Part shown: positions 1 through 7,414 of the stretch, one piece after another
How the letters are laid out: each line of letters starts with the position of its first letter
Numbering within the stretch: position 1 is the stretch's first letter
Origin: an uncultured Gammaproteobacteria bacterium
GTDB lineage: Bacteria > Pseudomonadota > Gammaproteobacteria > UBA9214
Assembly (NCBI GenBank): GCA_905480065.1
Contig: CAJQOV010000189.1
Location: forward strand, 1 to 16,255
Length of the DNA stretch: 16,255 bases
Direction: 5' to 3'
Translations under genes and position numbers: made by a program
The notes under the pieces: generated by a model
Told to the model about the DNA's origin: nothing
The model's database searches: none
The model's input: the letters and a program-made list of their open reading frames with translations, nothing else

Positions 1-482
1 CTGGACTCGCCGGTGATCAGCACGCCGGTACCCATGACTTCCATGAACACCCCGTGCAGGGTAATTTTCTCAACGAAGAAATTGCTCAGGTAATACTGCA
101 GATTCTGGATGGTGTCCTGGCTGTTTAGCTGGCTCGACAGCAACGGCGTGCAACTGGTCCGTGCGCCGGCGACGAGATCGGCCGGCGCATCCAGTTTGCC
201 GGAGATGATCACCAGGCGGGTGTGGCTGGAATACAGCTGGCTGAGGGCATCCTTGCGCGAATTCTTGCCCAGCTTGTCGAGGTAGCCAAGTTCCTGTCTG
301 CCCACCACCTGCACACGGTGCGGGTTGATCAGGTTGAGTTGCCCGGCCAGCGAGGTGTCCAGCTGGTGATATTCGCTGGAATGCACCTGGTAGCCGGGAT
401 TTTCACTGCCGCAGATCCAGGTCAGACCGAGCTTTTCTTCCAGGTCGTGGAACAGCGTGCTGATCTGAAGCGTGGTGCTCAT
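1..482 (-). CDS. hprK: HPr kinase/phosphorylase, N-terminal part (gene runs off the left edge)
   Basis: HprK phosphorylates and dephosphorylates a regulatory serine on HPr or its paralogue NPr, so it controls PTS-linked regulation in the cytoplasm. The reading frame starts MSTTLQISTLFHDLEEKLGL and 160 codons are present. These cover the N-terminal domain and the run GVLITGES that opens the P-loop (family motif GxSGxGKS). The window ends inside this Walker A loop, so the kinase core is not visible. The start ATG overlaps the ptsN stop codon in an ATGA junction, which implies translational coupling. In proteobacteria hprK commonly follows ptsN and precedes rapZ and other PTS genes; enterics lack it. 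Identity rests on the N-terminal pattern, the P-loop start and the context. Confidence 0.88.
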   Translation of the reverse strand, partial: MSTTLQISTLFHDLEEKLGLTWICGSENPGYQVHSSEYHQLDTSLAGQLNLINPHRVQVVGRQELGYLDKLGKNSRKDALSQLYSSHTRLVIISGKLDAPADLVAGARTSCTPLLSSQLNSQDTIQNLQYYLSNFFVEKITLHGVFMEVMGTGVLITGES

Positions 483-949
483 GCGGAGATTCGCTGGCTC
501 TCCCACTCGTAGAGCTGGTCCAGCACGCAGGTGCCATCGTCACACTCGCGCAACAGCGCGCAAATGGTCTTGTTGCTGAAAATCTCGGCAATGGTGGAAA
601 GCACCTGCAGGTGTTCCTCGGTCGAGTCCTCCGGCACCAGCAGCGAGAAAACCAGGTCGACCGGTTGCCCGTCTGCGGCATCGAAAGCAATCGGTTTCCT
701 GATCCGGATGAAGGCGCAGACGGGCTGTTCCAGGCTGGCCATGCGGCCATGCGGGATGGCAACCCCCTTGCCAAGCCCGGTGCTGCCAAGCCGCTCACGG
801 TTGATCAGGGCCTCGAAGATGGCCTGCCCCGACAGGGACGGGGAACTGCTGCCAAGCAGTTCGCTGAGCTGCTCGAGCAGGCGTTTTTTACTGGCGATGT
901 CGTCACAGACAACGACGCGCTCCGGTGCAAGTAAGCTGGTAATGTTCAT
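479..949 (-). CDS. ptsN: PTS IIA-like nitrogen regulatory protein (EIIA-Ntr)
   Basis: EIIA-Ntr is the last phosphoacceptor of the PTS-Ntr relay (PtsP-NPr-PtsN). It has no transport role and regulates potassium transport, nitrogen and stress functions by protein contacts. The product is 156 aa with one PTS EIIA type-2 domain. The phosphorylated histidine lies in GVAIPHGR. I chose the ATG at 949 because MNITSLLAPERVVV matches where family members begin, and the usual length is about 150-160 aa. The frame is open up to a GTG at 1003 and an ATG at 1000, which would add 17 or 18 residues; no start has a convincing ribosome binding site. It sits downstream of rpoN and hpf, the conserved arrangement, and overlaps hprK by 4 nt. 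Confidence 0.95.
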   Translation of the reverse strand: MNITSLLAPERVVVCDDIASKKRLLEQLSELLGSSSPSLSGQAIFEALINRERLGSTGLGKGVAIPHGRMASLEQPVCAFIRIRKPIAFDAADGQPVDLVFSLLVPEDSTEEHLQVLSTIAEIFSNKTICALLRECDDGTCVLDQLYEWESQRISA

Positions 950-1010
950 GACGGTAATGAGTTTCTGGAGGTCCTGTATGTAGTGGACAGACTGCTGCAT
1001 CACATGCGTG

Positions 1011-1331
1011 TCACAGGTCCCGGGTAATGGATCCTTCGCTGCGGTGGTGGTCGGTCATTTTTTCCTTGTGCTTCTTGACCTGGCGATCCAGCTTGTCGGT
1101 CAGGGCGTCAATGGCCGCGTACATGTCTTCCTGGACGGAATCGGCAAACAGGTTGCCTCCGGCTACGTGCAGGGTTGCCTCTGCCTTGTGGCGCAGCTTT
1201 TCCACGGTCAATACCACGTGGATGTCCTGCACGATATCAAAGTGGCGTTCCAGACGTTCCATCTTGGTATTGACGTAGTCACGTAACGGGTCAGTCAGGT
1301 CAACGTGATTTCCGGTCAGACTGATTTGCAT
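1011..1331 (-). CDS. hpf: Ribosome hibernation promoting factor
   Basis: HPF binds the 30S subunit near the decoding centre and promotes 70S dimerisation into inactive 100S particles in stationary phase. The product is 106 aa, the short HPF/YfiA type with one S30AE domain and no long C-terminal dimerisation tail. It begins MQISLTGNHVDLTDPLRDYV, with a basic middle (TKMERLERHF) and a Lys-rich helix near the end (KLDRQVKKHKEK). An upstream in-frame ATG exists at 1337. I prefer 1331 because an AGAGGAG at 1339-1345 lies 7 nt before it, against only 1 nt before 1337. It is 21 nt after rpoN, so it is probably cotranscribed. Confidence 0.95.
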   Translation of the reverse strand: MQISLTGNHVDLTDPLRDYVNTKMERLERHFDIVQDIHVVLTVEKLRHKAEATLHVAGGNLFADSVQEDMYAAIDALTDKLDRQVKKHKEKMTDHHRSEGSITRDL

Positions 1332-1338
1332 GATCATG

Positions 1339-1345
1339 CTCCTCT
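1339..1345 (-). promoter_or_regulatory. Strong Shine-Dalgarno of hpf
   Basis: AGAGGAG read on the minus strand ends 7 nt before the ATG at 1331, an optimal spacing, and decides the start of hpf over the ATG at 1337. It is the best ribosome binding site in this arm; neighbouring rpoN and ptsN have none that is obvious. Hence hpf may be translated more strongly than its operon partners. Confidence 0.75.
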
Positions 1346-1352
1346 GGTTTGC

Positions 1353-2801
1353 CTATGACAGGCGTTTGCGTTCATTGGAAGGTGAGATCGACAGCGCTTC
1401 GCGGTATTTGGCAATGGTACGGCGAGCCACGTTGATCCCCTGGTCGGCCAGCACGCTGGCCATTTTACTGTCGCTCAGCGGTTTGGCAGGATTTTCCGCG
1501 GCCACCAGCTTCTTGATGATGGCGCGGATTGCCGTTGCCGAGCATTCTCCGCCGGACTCCGTATTCACGTGGCTGGAGAAGAAATACTTGAATTCGTAGA
1601 TACCGCGCGGTGTGTGCATGTACTTGCGCGTGGTCACCCGCGACACGGTTGATTCGTGCATCTCGATCGCCTCGGCGATGCTGCGCAATACCAGCGGTTT
1701 CATGGCTTCCTCACCGTGTTCGAAAAAGGCATGCTGGCGTTCCACAATACTGTTGGCAACCTTGAGCAGGGTGTCGTGGCGGCTTTGCAGGCTTTTCAGA
1801 AACCAGCGCGCTTCCTGCAGGTTGTCACGCAGGTAGTTGTTGTCCTTGCTGTGGTTGCCGCGCTTGATCAGGTTGGCATAGAGCGAATTGATGCGCAGTT
1901 TGGGTATCGACTCGGGGTTCAGTTCCACCTGCCAGGCATCCCCGTTTTTGTACACGAAGACGTCGGGAATGATGTATTCCGGTTCGGTGGTGTTGTAGGC
2001 CGAGCCGGGGCGCGGGTTGAGCGACTGGATCAGGTGAATGATGTGCTGCAGGTCGTCGGATGCCAGGTTCAGCTTGGAACAGAGGCGTGCGTAGTCGCGG
2101 TTACTGAGCAGGCTAAAGTAATCCCGCAGCACGATCCTGGCTGCCTTCAGCCAGGGCGTTTCCGGTGCAAAATGGTCCAGCTGCAGCATCAGGCTTTCGC
2201 GCAGGTCGCGCGCGCATACGCCGATCGGGTCAAGTTGCTGAATACAGTGAATAACTGCCTCGACCTCGTCCAGCTCCGTGTCGAGCGCAGCGTCCAGGGA
2301 TTTGATCAGTTCTGCCGGGGAGGCGGTCAGGTAACCGTCCTCATCGATGGAGTCGATTACCGTGTGTGCAATTTCCAGGTCTTTCTCCGACAGGTTGCTC
2401 ATGTCTACTTGCCAGACCAGGTGGTCGCGCAGGTTTTCGCCACTGATGGTCACCGTTTCCAGCAGGTCGTGGCCACCGGTGTCCGGCGCGCTGAAGCTGG
2501 TGGCACCCGTGTCGAACAGGTCTTCCCAGTTGCTGTCGACCGGCAATTCGTCCGGGATGTTGTCGGTGTTGCCTGCGGCGGTGATCGCGGAGTCGTGCTC
2601 GCTGCCGTTGACATCCGTTTCCGGCCCGGTGACTTCCACGCCGGTACCGTCGTCCTGCTCCAGCAGCGGGTTGGATTCCAGGGTTTGCTGAATCTCGGCC
2701 TGCAATTCCAGCGTCGACAACTGCAGCAGGCGGATGGCCTGTTGCAGCTGGGGGGTCATGGTCAGGCTTTGACCGAGTTTAAGTTGCAGCGATTGCTTCA
2801 T
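1353..2801 (-). CDS. rpoN: RNA polymerase sigma-54 factor
   Basis: Sigma-54 directs core polymerase to -24/-12 promoters and needs AAA+ activators to open DNA; it serves nitrogen metabolism, motility and other functions. The product is 482 aa, close to the usual 470-500. Region I (about 1-50) is Gln/Leu-rich (LGQSLTMTPQLQQAIRLLQL). Region II (about 50-125) is acidic and variable. The core-binding domain follows. A helix-turn-helix contains MHESTVSRVTTRKYMHTPRG, and the diagnostic RpoN box ARRTIAKYREAL begins at residue 459. All domains are intact. It follows lptB after a 116-nt spacer that could hold its own promoter, and precedes hpf. No clear Shine-Dalgarno is seen before the ATG. Confidence 0.98.
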   Translation of the reverse strand: MKQSLQLKLGQSLTMTPQLQQAIRLLQLSTLELQAEIQQTLESNPLLEQDDGTGVEVTGPETDVNGSEHDSAITAAGNTDNIPDELPVDSNWEDLFDTGATSFSAPDTGGHDLLETVTISGENLRDHLVWQVDMSNLSEKDLEIAHTVIDSIDEDGYLTASPAELIKSLDAALDTELDEVEAVIHCIQQLDPIGVCARDLRESLMLQLDHFAPETPWLKAARIVLRDYFSLLSNRDYARLCSKLNLASDDLQHIIHLIQSLNPRPGSAYNTTEPEYIIPDVFVYKNGDAWQVELNPESIPKLRINSLYANLIKRGNHSKDNNYLRDNLQEARWFLKSLQSRHDTLLKVANSIVERQHAFFEHGEEAMKPLVLRSIAEAIEMHESTVSRVTTRKYMHTPRGIYEFKYFFSSHVNTESGGECSATAIRAIIKKLVAAENPAKPLSDSKMASVLADQGINVARRTIAKYREALSISPSNERKRLS

Positions 2802-2873
2802 AGGGAATCAGGGCTTACCCGATATCCGCTGATTAATGACCTGATCGAAAAAACTGGCATACAAAAAGTATAT

Positions 2874-2889
2874 TGCACGAACCGTGCCA
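2874..2889 (-). promoter_or_regulatory. Putative sigma-54 (-24/-12) promoter upstream of rpoN
   Basis: On the minus strand the sequence reads TGGCACG-GTTC-GTGCA. The consensus is TGGCACG-N4-TTGC(A/T), so the invariant GG and GC are present at the correct spacing and only the first T of the -12 box differs. Transcription would start near 2863, about 60 nt before the rpoN ATG and after the lptB stop. The same bases form an inverted repeat (GCACG-GTT-CGTGC), so an operator or a weak lptB terminator hairpin are alternatives; the nearest T-run is displaced by about 7 nt. Autoregulation of rpoN is known in several proteobacteria. Function here is inferred. Confidence 0.5.
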
Positions 2890-2917
2890 CCCCGGCAATA
2901 ACCTTTTTTCTCATCGT

Positions 2918-3643
2918 TCACAGCCGGAACTCGGTGCCGAGGTAGACCTCGCGAACGCGCTGGTCATCCAGTACCGCCTGGGGTGTTCCGGAGGCGATCA
3001 CCCGACCCTCGCTGAGGATATAGGCCGTATCACAAATACCCAGTGTTTCCCGAACGTTGTGGTCGGTAATGAGTACCCCGATGCCACGCTCGCAGAGGTG
3101 TTTGATGATCTGCTGGATATCGAGCACCGAGATCGGATCGACGCCTGCGAACGGTTCGTCGAGCAGGATGAAACGCGGATTGGCGGCCAGCGCGCGTGCG
3201 ATTTCGACGCGCCGCCGTTCCCCGCCGGAGAGACTGATACCGGCCTGGTCGGCGAGGTGTCCGATGTGCAGTTCATGCAGCAGGGAGTCCAGCGTTTCGT
3301 TACGCTGCGCGCGCGTGAGGTCCTTGCGTATCTCAAGCACCGCCATGATGTTTTCGGCCACGCTAAGCTTGCGGAATACCGAGGCTTCCTGTGGCAGGTA
3401 GCCCAGTCCGTGCCGGGCCCGTACGTGCATGGGTTGCCCGGTCAGGTCGGCGCCGTCCAGTTCGATGCTGCCTTCGCCGCAGGGCACAATGCCGACGATC
3501 ATGTAAAAGCAGGTGGTTTTACCGGCGCCATTCGGCCCCAGCAGTCCCACGACCTGGCCGCTGTGTATGGATATCGATACGTCATCGACCACGCGCCGTG
3601 ACTGGTAGCTTTTGCCCAGGTTGTGTGTTTGCAGCAGGCTCAT
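2918..3643 (-). CDS. lptB: LPS export ABC transporter ATP-binding protein
   Basis: LptB is the ATPase of the inner-membrane LptB2FG complex that extracts LPS and pushes it along the LptC-LptA bridge. The product is 241 aa and all ABC motifs are present: Walker A GPNGAGKT at 36-43, Q-loop Gln85, signature LSGGE at 138-142, Walker B FILLDE at 158-163 and switch His195. These positions agree with the E. coli protein as I know it. The start ATG overlaps the lptA stop by 4 nt (ATGA). lptF and lptG are not in the window; they normally lie elsewhere. Confidence 0.98.
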   Translation of the reverse strand: MSLLQTHNLGKSYQSRRVVDDVSISIHSGQVVGLLGPNGAGKTTCFYMIVGIVPCGEGSIELDGADLTGQPMHVRARHGLGYLPQEASVFRKLSVAENIMAVLEIRKDLTRAQRNETLDSLLHELHIGHLADQAGISLSGGERRRVEIARALAANPRFILLDEPFAGVDPISVLDIQQIIKHLCERGIGVLITDHNVRETLGICDTAYILSEGRVIASGTPQAVLDDQRVREVYLGTEFRL

Positions 3644-4179
3644 TCCGGCGTGGTCGGGGTTGCTTCGCTGGCGGGCTTGTCGGGTTGCAGGGTGATGTGA
3701 ACGCGATCACCGCTGCCATCGCCACCGGCATGTACGGTATTGCTGCGCAGGTTGAATTCGATACGGTCACTGCGGAATTCCTCGCGTCCTGACTGACGGA
3801 TGCTGGCATTGCCTTGCAGCAACAGTTGCTGTGTGTCGGTGTGGTACTCAATGCGTTCGGCTTCGGCCTGCTGGTCGGTATCTGCGCCATCCGGGCGTTG
3901 CGAGAAACGCGCCGGGTTGCCTTCTACATAAATAAGCTCAATGCGCCTGTTGTTCAGCGTTATGGACATTTTGCTGCCCAGCATTTGCAGGGTTCCCTGG
4001 TGCAGCTCCACGTTGCCCTCGTAGACGCTGACTCCGTTTTTATCATCCAGGCTTGCCTTGTCGGCTTCTACATAGATCGGTTCGCTACGGTCGCTGCTCA
4101 GGGCGTGGCCCGGCAGCGGCCAGAGCAGTACCGCCAGGCCAGCGAGTAAAGCGCGGAATACAGCCCTAACTGGCGCCAT
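3640..4179 (-). CDS. lptA: Periplasmic LPS-binding bridge protein
   Basis: LptA polymerises head to tail into the periplasmic beta-jellyroll bridge that carries LPS from LptC to LptD in the outer membrane. The product is 179 aa. A signal peptide covers residues 1-26, with a hydrophobic core LLAGLAVLLW and a likely cut after GHA. An OstA-like domain follows (about 36-150; IYVEADKASLDDKNGVSVYEG is its typical opening). The tail is short and Pro/Thr-rich. It overlaps lptC by 14 nt upstream and lptB by 4 nt downstream, so the three are a tight transcriptional unit. Confidence 0.96.
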   Translation of the reverse strand: MAPVRAVFRALLAGLAVLLWPLPGHALSSDRSEPIYVEADKASLDDKNGVSVYEGNVELHQGTLQMLGSKMSITLNNRRIELIYVEGNPARFSQRPDGADTDQQAEAERIEYHTDTQQLLLQGNASIRQSGREEFRSDRIEFNLRSNTVHAGGDGSGDRVHITLQPDKPASEATPTTPE

Positions 4180-4729
4180 TCAGTCGGCCTCTTACCCGGG
4201 AATGCAGTTCCAGGCGGTTGTTGTTGAAGTCCGCGCTGAACCCGTTGGTGTCGAGTTGGTAACCGTTTCCGGTGATGCTGGCTGCCTGTGCTGTCTCGGC
4301 CAACCGGGCGCCGGGCTTGACCAGCACGTCGCTGGTTTCGATCCGCAGCGGGACGCCGGATCCGGCGTCCAGTTGCTGAATGGTAACCTTGCCCTGCAGC
4401 CACACCGGGTCTCCATCCTGTGCGGTATAGCCACTTTCGGCCAGCAACAGCCAGTGGCTGTCGCTGTGGCGGGTCAGCTCCAGCCGGGGTTGCTGGAACT
4501 GCAGGCGATCCGTGTCCGGGAAATACTCCATGGTGCTGGCGTGGATCTGGTAAATCCGCTTGCCATCCCTGTTCATGATGTCCAGTTGTACGTTCTCGGC
4601 GAACGCATCCGGTACGGGTTCGCCAGTGGCGGTCGACACGGGGCGCGACTCCTGCTGGCGAAACAGCCGGTTACTGGCAAATACCAGCAGCACCAGCACG
4701 ATAGTGACAGCCAGTTGCTTGCGGTTCAC
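4166..4729 (-). CDS. lptC: LPS export system protein LptC
   Basis: LptC is a bitopic inner-membrane protein that receives LPS from LptB2FG and passes it to LptA. The product is 187 aa. The N-terminal transmembrane helix lies at about 6-20 (LAVTIVLVLLVFA) and the rest is a periplasmic jellyroll domain rich in beta strands (QLDIMNRDGKRIYQIHASTM). The start codon is GTG, overlapping the kdsC stop (GTGA), which fixes it. LptC is poorly conserved in sequence, so the identification also relies on its place between kdsC and lptA. Confidence 0.95.
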   Translation of the reverse strand: MNRKQLAVTIVLVLLVFASNRLFRQQESRPVSTATGEPVPDAFAENVQLDIMNRDGKRIYQIHASTMEYFPDTDRLQFQQPRLELTRHSDSHWLLLAESGYTAQDGDPVWLQGKVTIQQLDAGSGVPLRIETSDVLVKPGARLAETAQAASITGNGYQLDTNGFSADFNNNRLELHSRVRGRLNGAS

Positions 4730-5247
4730 AGGTAGCTGTCCAGTTCCCGCTGCAACACGCCATGCGCTTCCATGATCAGCTCGCAGACATCGCGCGCTGC
4801 ACCACGGCCACCGCCATGCGGGGTCTGCCAGTGACTGTGATGCACTACCAGCGGGTGTGCGTCCTGTACCGCGATGGCGAGACCGACCCGGGACATCACC
4901 GGCAGGTCTACCACATCGTCGCCGACATAGGCAGTTTGTTCCGCGCTGACGCCAAGACTGGCAATCAGTTCCTCGAAGGCCGGCAGCTTTTCCAGTTTGC
5001 CCTGGTAGACATGGGTGACGCCGAGATTCTTCATGCGGTGCTCGACTACCTGCGAACTGCGGCCGGTGATGATGCCGACCGTTACGCCGTACTTCTGCAG
5101 CATCTTGATGCCGTGCCCGTCGCGCGAGTTGAAGGCCTTGTATTCCTGGCCATCATCGCCAAGAAACAGGCTGCCGTCGGTGAGCACGCCATCGACGTCG
5201 AAGATCAGCAGGCGGATGCGGGCGGCTTTTTCGAGAATGTCTATCAT
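4726..5247 (-). CDS. kdsC: 3-deoxy-D-manno-octulosonate 8-phosphate phosphatase
   Basis: KdsC removes phosphate from Kdo-8-phosphate to give Kdo, the inner-core sugar of LPS, in the cytoplasm. It is a HAD-superfamily type C0 enzyme that works as a tetramer. The product is 173 aa, the family length. Motif I is DVDGVLTD with nucleophile Asp17 and acid/base Asp19. Motif II is IITGRSS, and motif III/IV YVGDDVVDLPVM carries the Mg2+ ligands. It lies 14 nt downstream of kdsD and overlaps lptC by 4 nt, so Kdo synthesis and LPS transport are coupled at expression level. Confidence 0.97.
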   Translation of the reverse strand: MIDILEKAARIRLLIFDVDGVLTDGSLFLGDDGQEYKAFNSRDGHGIKMLQKYGVTVGIITGRSSQVVEHRMKNLGVTHVYQGKLEKLPAFEELIASLGVSAEQTAYVGDDVVDLPVMSRVGLAIAVQDAHPLVVHHSHWQTPHGGGRGAARDVCELIMEAHGVLQRELDSYL

Positions 5248-5261
5248 GGTGCGGGTTCCGC

Positions 5262-6236
5262 TTATACCACGCCTGCGCGCAGCAGGTCATGCATGTTGAG
5301 CGCGCCGATCGGTTCGTTGAGTTCATTGACGACTGGCAGGGCGTTGATCTTGGTCGAGTCCATGATTTGCAGTGCCTCTGCCGCCAGCATGCCGAGCCGG
5401 ACGGTTTTGCAATTGGTCGTCATGACTTCGTGAATCTGCGCGGTATGGACATCGACACGGTGATCGATGGCACGGCGCAGGTCGCCGTCGGTGAACACGC
5501 CGGCGAGCTTGCCCGCGTCATTGACCACGATGGTCATGCCCAGGCCCTTGTGTGTCATCTCGACCAGCGCGTCACTGAGCAGGGTATCGGTATTGACGCG
5601 CGGCATGGTCGCCCCGGTATGTATCAGGTCATCGATCAGCAGCAGCAGGCGGCGTCCGAGTGCCCCGCCCGGGTGGGAGCGGGCAAAATCCTCCCGGGTG
5701 AAGCCGCGGGTTTCCAGCAGCGCAACGGCCAGCGCATCGCCCATGGCCAGCGCGGCGGTGGTACTGGCGGTCGGCGCGAGTCCCAGCGGGCAGGCTTCCT
5801 TTTCCACGCTGACATTGAGATTGGCGGCGGCGGCCCTGGATAACGTCGACTGCGGATTGCCGGTCATGGCAATCAGCGGCACCTTGAGGCGCTTGATCAA
5901 CGGCAGGATGGTAACGATCTCACCGGTTTCGCCGGAATTCGACAGGGCGAGTACCACGTCGGCCGGGGTAATCATGCCCAGGTCGCCGTGACTGGCCTCG
6001 CCGGGATGAACGAAGAATGCCGGTGTGCCGGTGCTGGCAAGGGTGGCGGCGATCTTGCCGGCGATGTGACCGGATTTGCCCATGCCGGTTACCACCACCC
6101 GGCCTTTGCAGTTGAGCATCAGCTTGCAGGCCTCGACAAAGGAGGGCAGCCTGATTTCCGACACCAGTTTTTCGACGGCGCGCGCCTCGGTTTCGATCAC
6201 GGCGATGGCCAGGTCTTGCAGCTTGCTGTCATTCAT
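5262..6236 (-). CDS. kdsD: D-arabinose 5-phosphate isomerase
   Basis: KdsD interconverts ribulose 5-phosphate and arabinose 5-phosphate, the first step towards Kdo. The product is 324 aa, the usual length. A SIS sugar-isomerase domain (about 40-175) contains VVVTGMGKSGHIAGKIAATL and the GEASHGDLGMI segment. Two CBS repeats follow (about 205-260 and 270-324; GVFTDGDLRRAI and ALPVVNELNEPIGALNMHDL mark their ends). It lies 34 nt after the antiporter gene and 14 nt before kdsC. No strong ribosome binding site is visible before the ATG. GutQ is a paralogue in enterics, but the kdsC-lpt context supports KdsD. Confidence 0.96.
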   Translation of the reverse strand: MNDSKLQDLAIAVIETEARAVEKLVSEIRLPSFVEACKLMLNCKGRVVVTGMGKSGHIAGKIAATLASTGTPAFFVHPGEASHGDLGMITPADVVLALSNSGETGEIVTILPLIKRLKVPLIAMTGNPQSTLSRAAAANLNVSVEKEACPLGLAPTASTTAALAMGDALAVALLETRGFTREDFARSHPGGALGRRLLLLIDDLIHTGATMPRVNTDTLLSDALVEMTHKGLGMTIVVNDAGKLAGVFTDGDLRRAIDHRVDVHTAQIHEVMTTNCKTVRLGMLAAEALQIMDSTKINALPVVNELNEPIGALNMHDLLRAGVV

Positions 6237-6270
6237 ACGGGAAGTGTACTACTGCTCAGGGCGGTCATGT

Positions 6271-7242
6271 TCAATGAAGTTCAGTAAAGTATAACAGCAC
6301 CTGGTAGGCGCCAAAGGCCAGCAGCAGCAGTGCGCCCTCGAGACGGTTCAGCCGGCCGGGTCCGGTGAAGCCGTAGGCCATGACGAACAGCAGTACCGTT
6401 AGTCCGGCCATTACCGGGTAGTCGCGCGTCAGGACGCTGGGATCGATAGTAATCGGGTGGATCAGCCCGGGCAGGCCCAGCACGGCAAGCAGGTTGAATA
6501 TATTGGAGCCGACCACGTTGCCGATGGCAATGTCATGCTCGTTGCGCAGTGCACTGATGACCGTGGCTGCCAGTTCCGGCAGGCTGGTACCCAGCGCCAC
6601 CACGGTCAGGCCGATCAGCAGATCGCTGACCCCCATGGTATGGGCGACCGATACTGCACCCCAGACCAGCAGGCGTGAACTGGCAAACAGCACGACAGCG
6701 CCGACGACCAGCAGCGTGACCGCGTTGCGCATGGGGATATTGACGGGCATTTCTTCGGCGAATTCATGGGCCATGGGCTCCGCTGTGCCCTGGGCGCGGA
6801 TGCCGAGCCAGGTTATCCATGACAGCATGAGGGCCATGCCGGTCAGCAACACAATGCCATCGATGCGGTCCAGTCGCCCGTCTATCAGTAACAGCAGCGC
6901 CACCGCCATTACCACCATGAGTACCGGCAGTTCGCGGCGAATAATGCTGGAATGGACATTGAGCGGGATGATCAGCGCGGTAAAACCAAGGATCAGACCG
7001 GTGTTGATAATGTTCGAACCCAGTGCATTGCCTACCGCCAGCCCGGAATTGCCCTGCCAGGCGGCGACAGCGGAAACGATGATTTCCGGTGCCGAGGTGC
7101 CAATACTGACAATCGTCAGCCCGATAATGAGTGGCGGAATGCTCAGGTTGACGGCAATGGCGCTGGCGCCCTGCACGAAGCGGTCGGCACTCCAGGCCAG
7201 CAGCGCAAAACCGCCCAAAATGGCAATTAGTTCAAGCCACAT
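6271..7242 (-). CDS. yrbG: Calcium/sodium antiporter, CaCA family (YrbG-like)
   Basis: This is an inner-membrane cation exchanger of the CaCA superfamily. The product is 323 aa with about ten hydrophobic segments and two homologous halves. The first carries the alpha-repeat GLTIVSIGTSAPE (from residue 41) with GNALGSNIINTG. The second carries GLTVVALGTSLPELAAT with GNVVGSNIFNLLAVLG. These inverted alpha-repeats hold the ion-binding acidic residues. It is the first gene of the minus-strand operon and divergent from mlaF, as in E. coli. The physiological ion and the reason for its constant link to kds/lpt genes are not known from the sequence. Confidence 0.95.
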   Translation of the reverse strand: MWLELIAILGGFALLAWSADRFVQGASAIAVNLSIPPLIIGLTIVSIGTSAPEIIVSAVAAWQGNSGLAVGNALGSNIINTGLILGFTALIIPLNVHSSIIRRELPVLMVVMAVALLLLIDGRLDRIDGIVLLTGMALMLSWITWLGIRAQGTAEPMAHEFAEEMPVNIPMRNAVTLLVVGAVVLFASSRLLVWGAVSVAHTMGVSDLLIGLTVVALGTSLPELAATVISALRNEHDIAIGNVVGSNIFNLLAVLGLPGLIHPITIDPSVLTRDYPVMAGLTVLLFVMAYGFTGPGRLNRLEGALLLLAFGAYQVLLYFTELH

Positions 7243-7291
7243 GCTTCAGTCGGGGCGCCGGTTATCCGGCATGGCTGCTACAGAGGTACAG

Positions 7292-7311
7292 GCAAGGGGA
7301 TTTACCCTTGC
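7292..7311. repeat. Inverted repeat/hairpin in the yrbG leader
   Basis: GCAAGGG and CCCTTGC are perfect 7-bp arms around a 6-nt loop. In the yrbG transcript the hairpin lies about 50 nt before the ATG. It is not followed by a U-run, so it is not a typical terminator. It abuts a second symmetric element at 7310-7321. Confidence 0.5.
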
Positions 7312-7321
7312 GGCATGCCGC
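7310..7321. repeat. 12-bp perfect palindrome
   Basis: GCGGCATGCCGC is self-complementary over 12 bp and overlaps the end of the 7292-7311 hairpin by two bases. It may be a protein-binding dyad in the divergent region or chance in GC-rich DNA; no factor is recognised. Confidence 0.4.
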
Positions 7322-7377
7322 CGGGCGGAACGATAATAGTGGCTTCATCTGGCAGGCTCTTGGTGTCGATCTGCACT

Positions 7378-7405
7378 ATCATACACAACGCTGTAACCTT
7401 GCCAA
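7378..7405 (-). promoter_or_regulatory. Putative sigma-70 promoter for yrbG-kds-lpt
   Basis: On the minus strand the -35 box TTGGCA (7405-7400) matches five of six consensus bases, the spacer is 16 nt, and the -10 box TATGAT (7383-7378) matches five of six. Initiation near 7371 would give a leader of about 130 nt. It is the best sigma-70 pair I find in the intergenic DNA of the window. Confidence 0.55.
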
Positions 7406-7414
7406 ATTGTAACC
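7392..7414. repeat. Direct repeat TGTAACC flanking the -35 box
   Basis: TGTAACC occurs at 7392-7398 and again at 7408-7414, a 16-bp period, with the predicted -35 hexamer of the yrbG promoter between the copies. A regulator bound here would meet sigma-70 directly. The regulator is not identifiable. Confidence 0.45.

Noticed and set aside
1656..2945. 429-codon open frame on the plus strand opposite rpoN
   Set aside because: It lies antisense to an intact, unmistakable rpoN, shows no recognisable domain and is explained by GC-rich codon bias on the coding strand.
7350..7366. TGGCAGGCTCTTGGTG as a second sigma-54 promoter upstream of mlaF
   Set aside because: With correct spacing from GG the -12 position reads GT and not GC, so an invariant base is missing.
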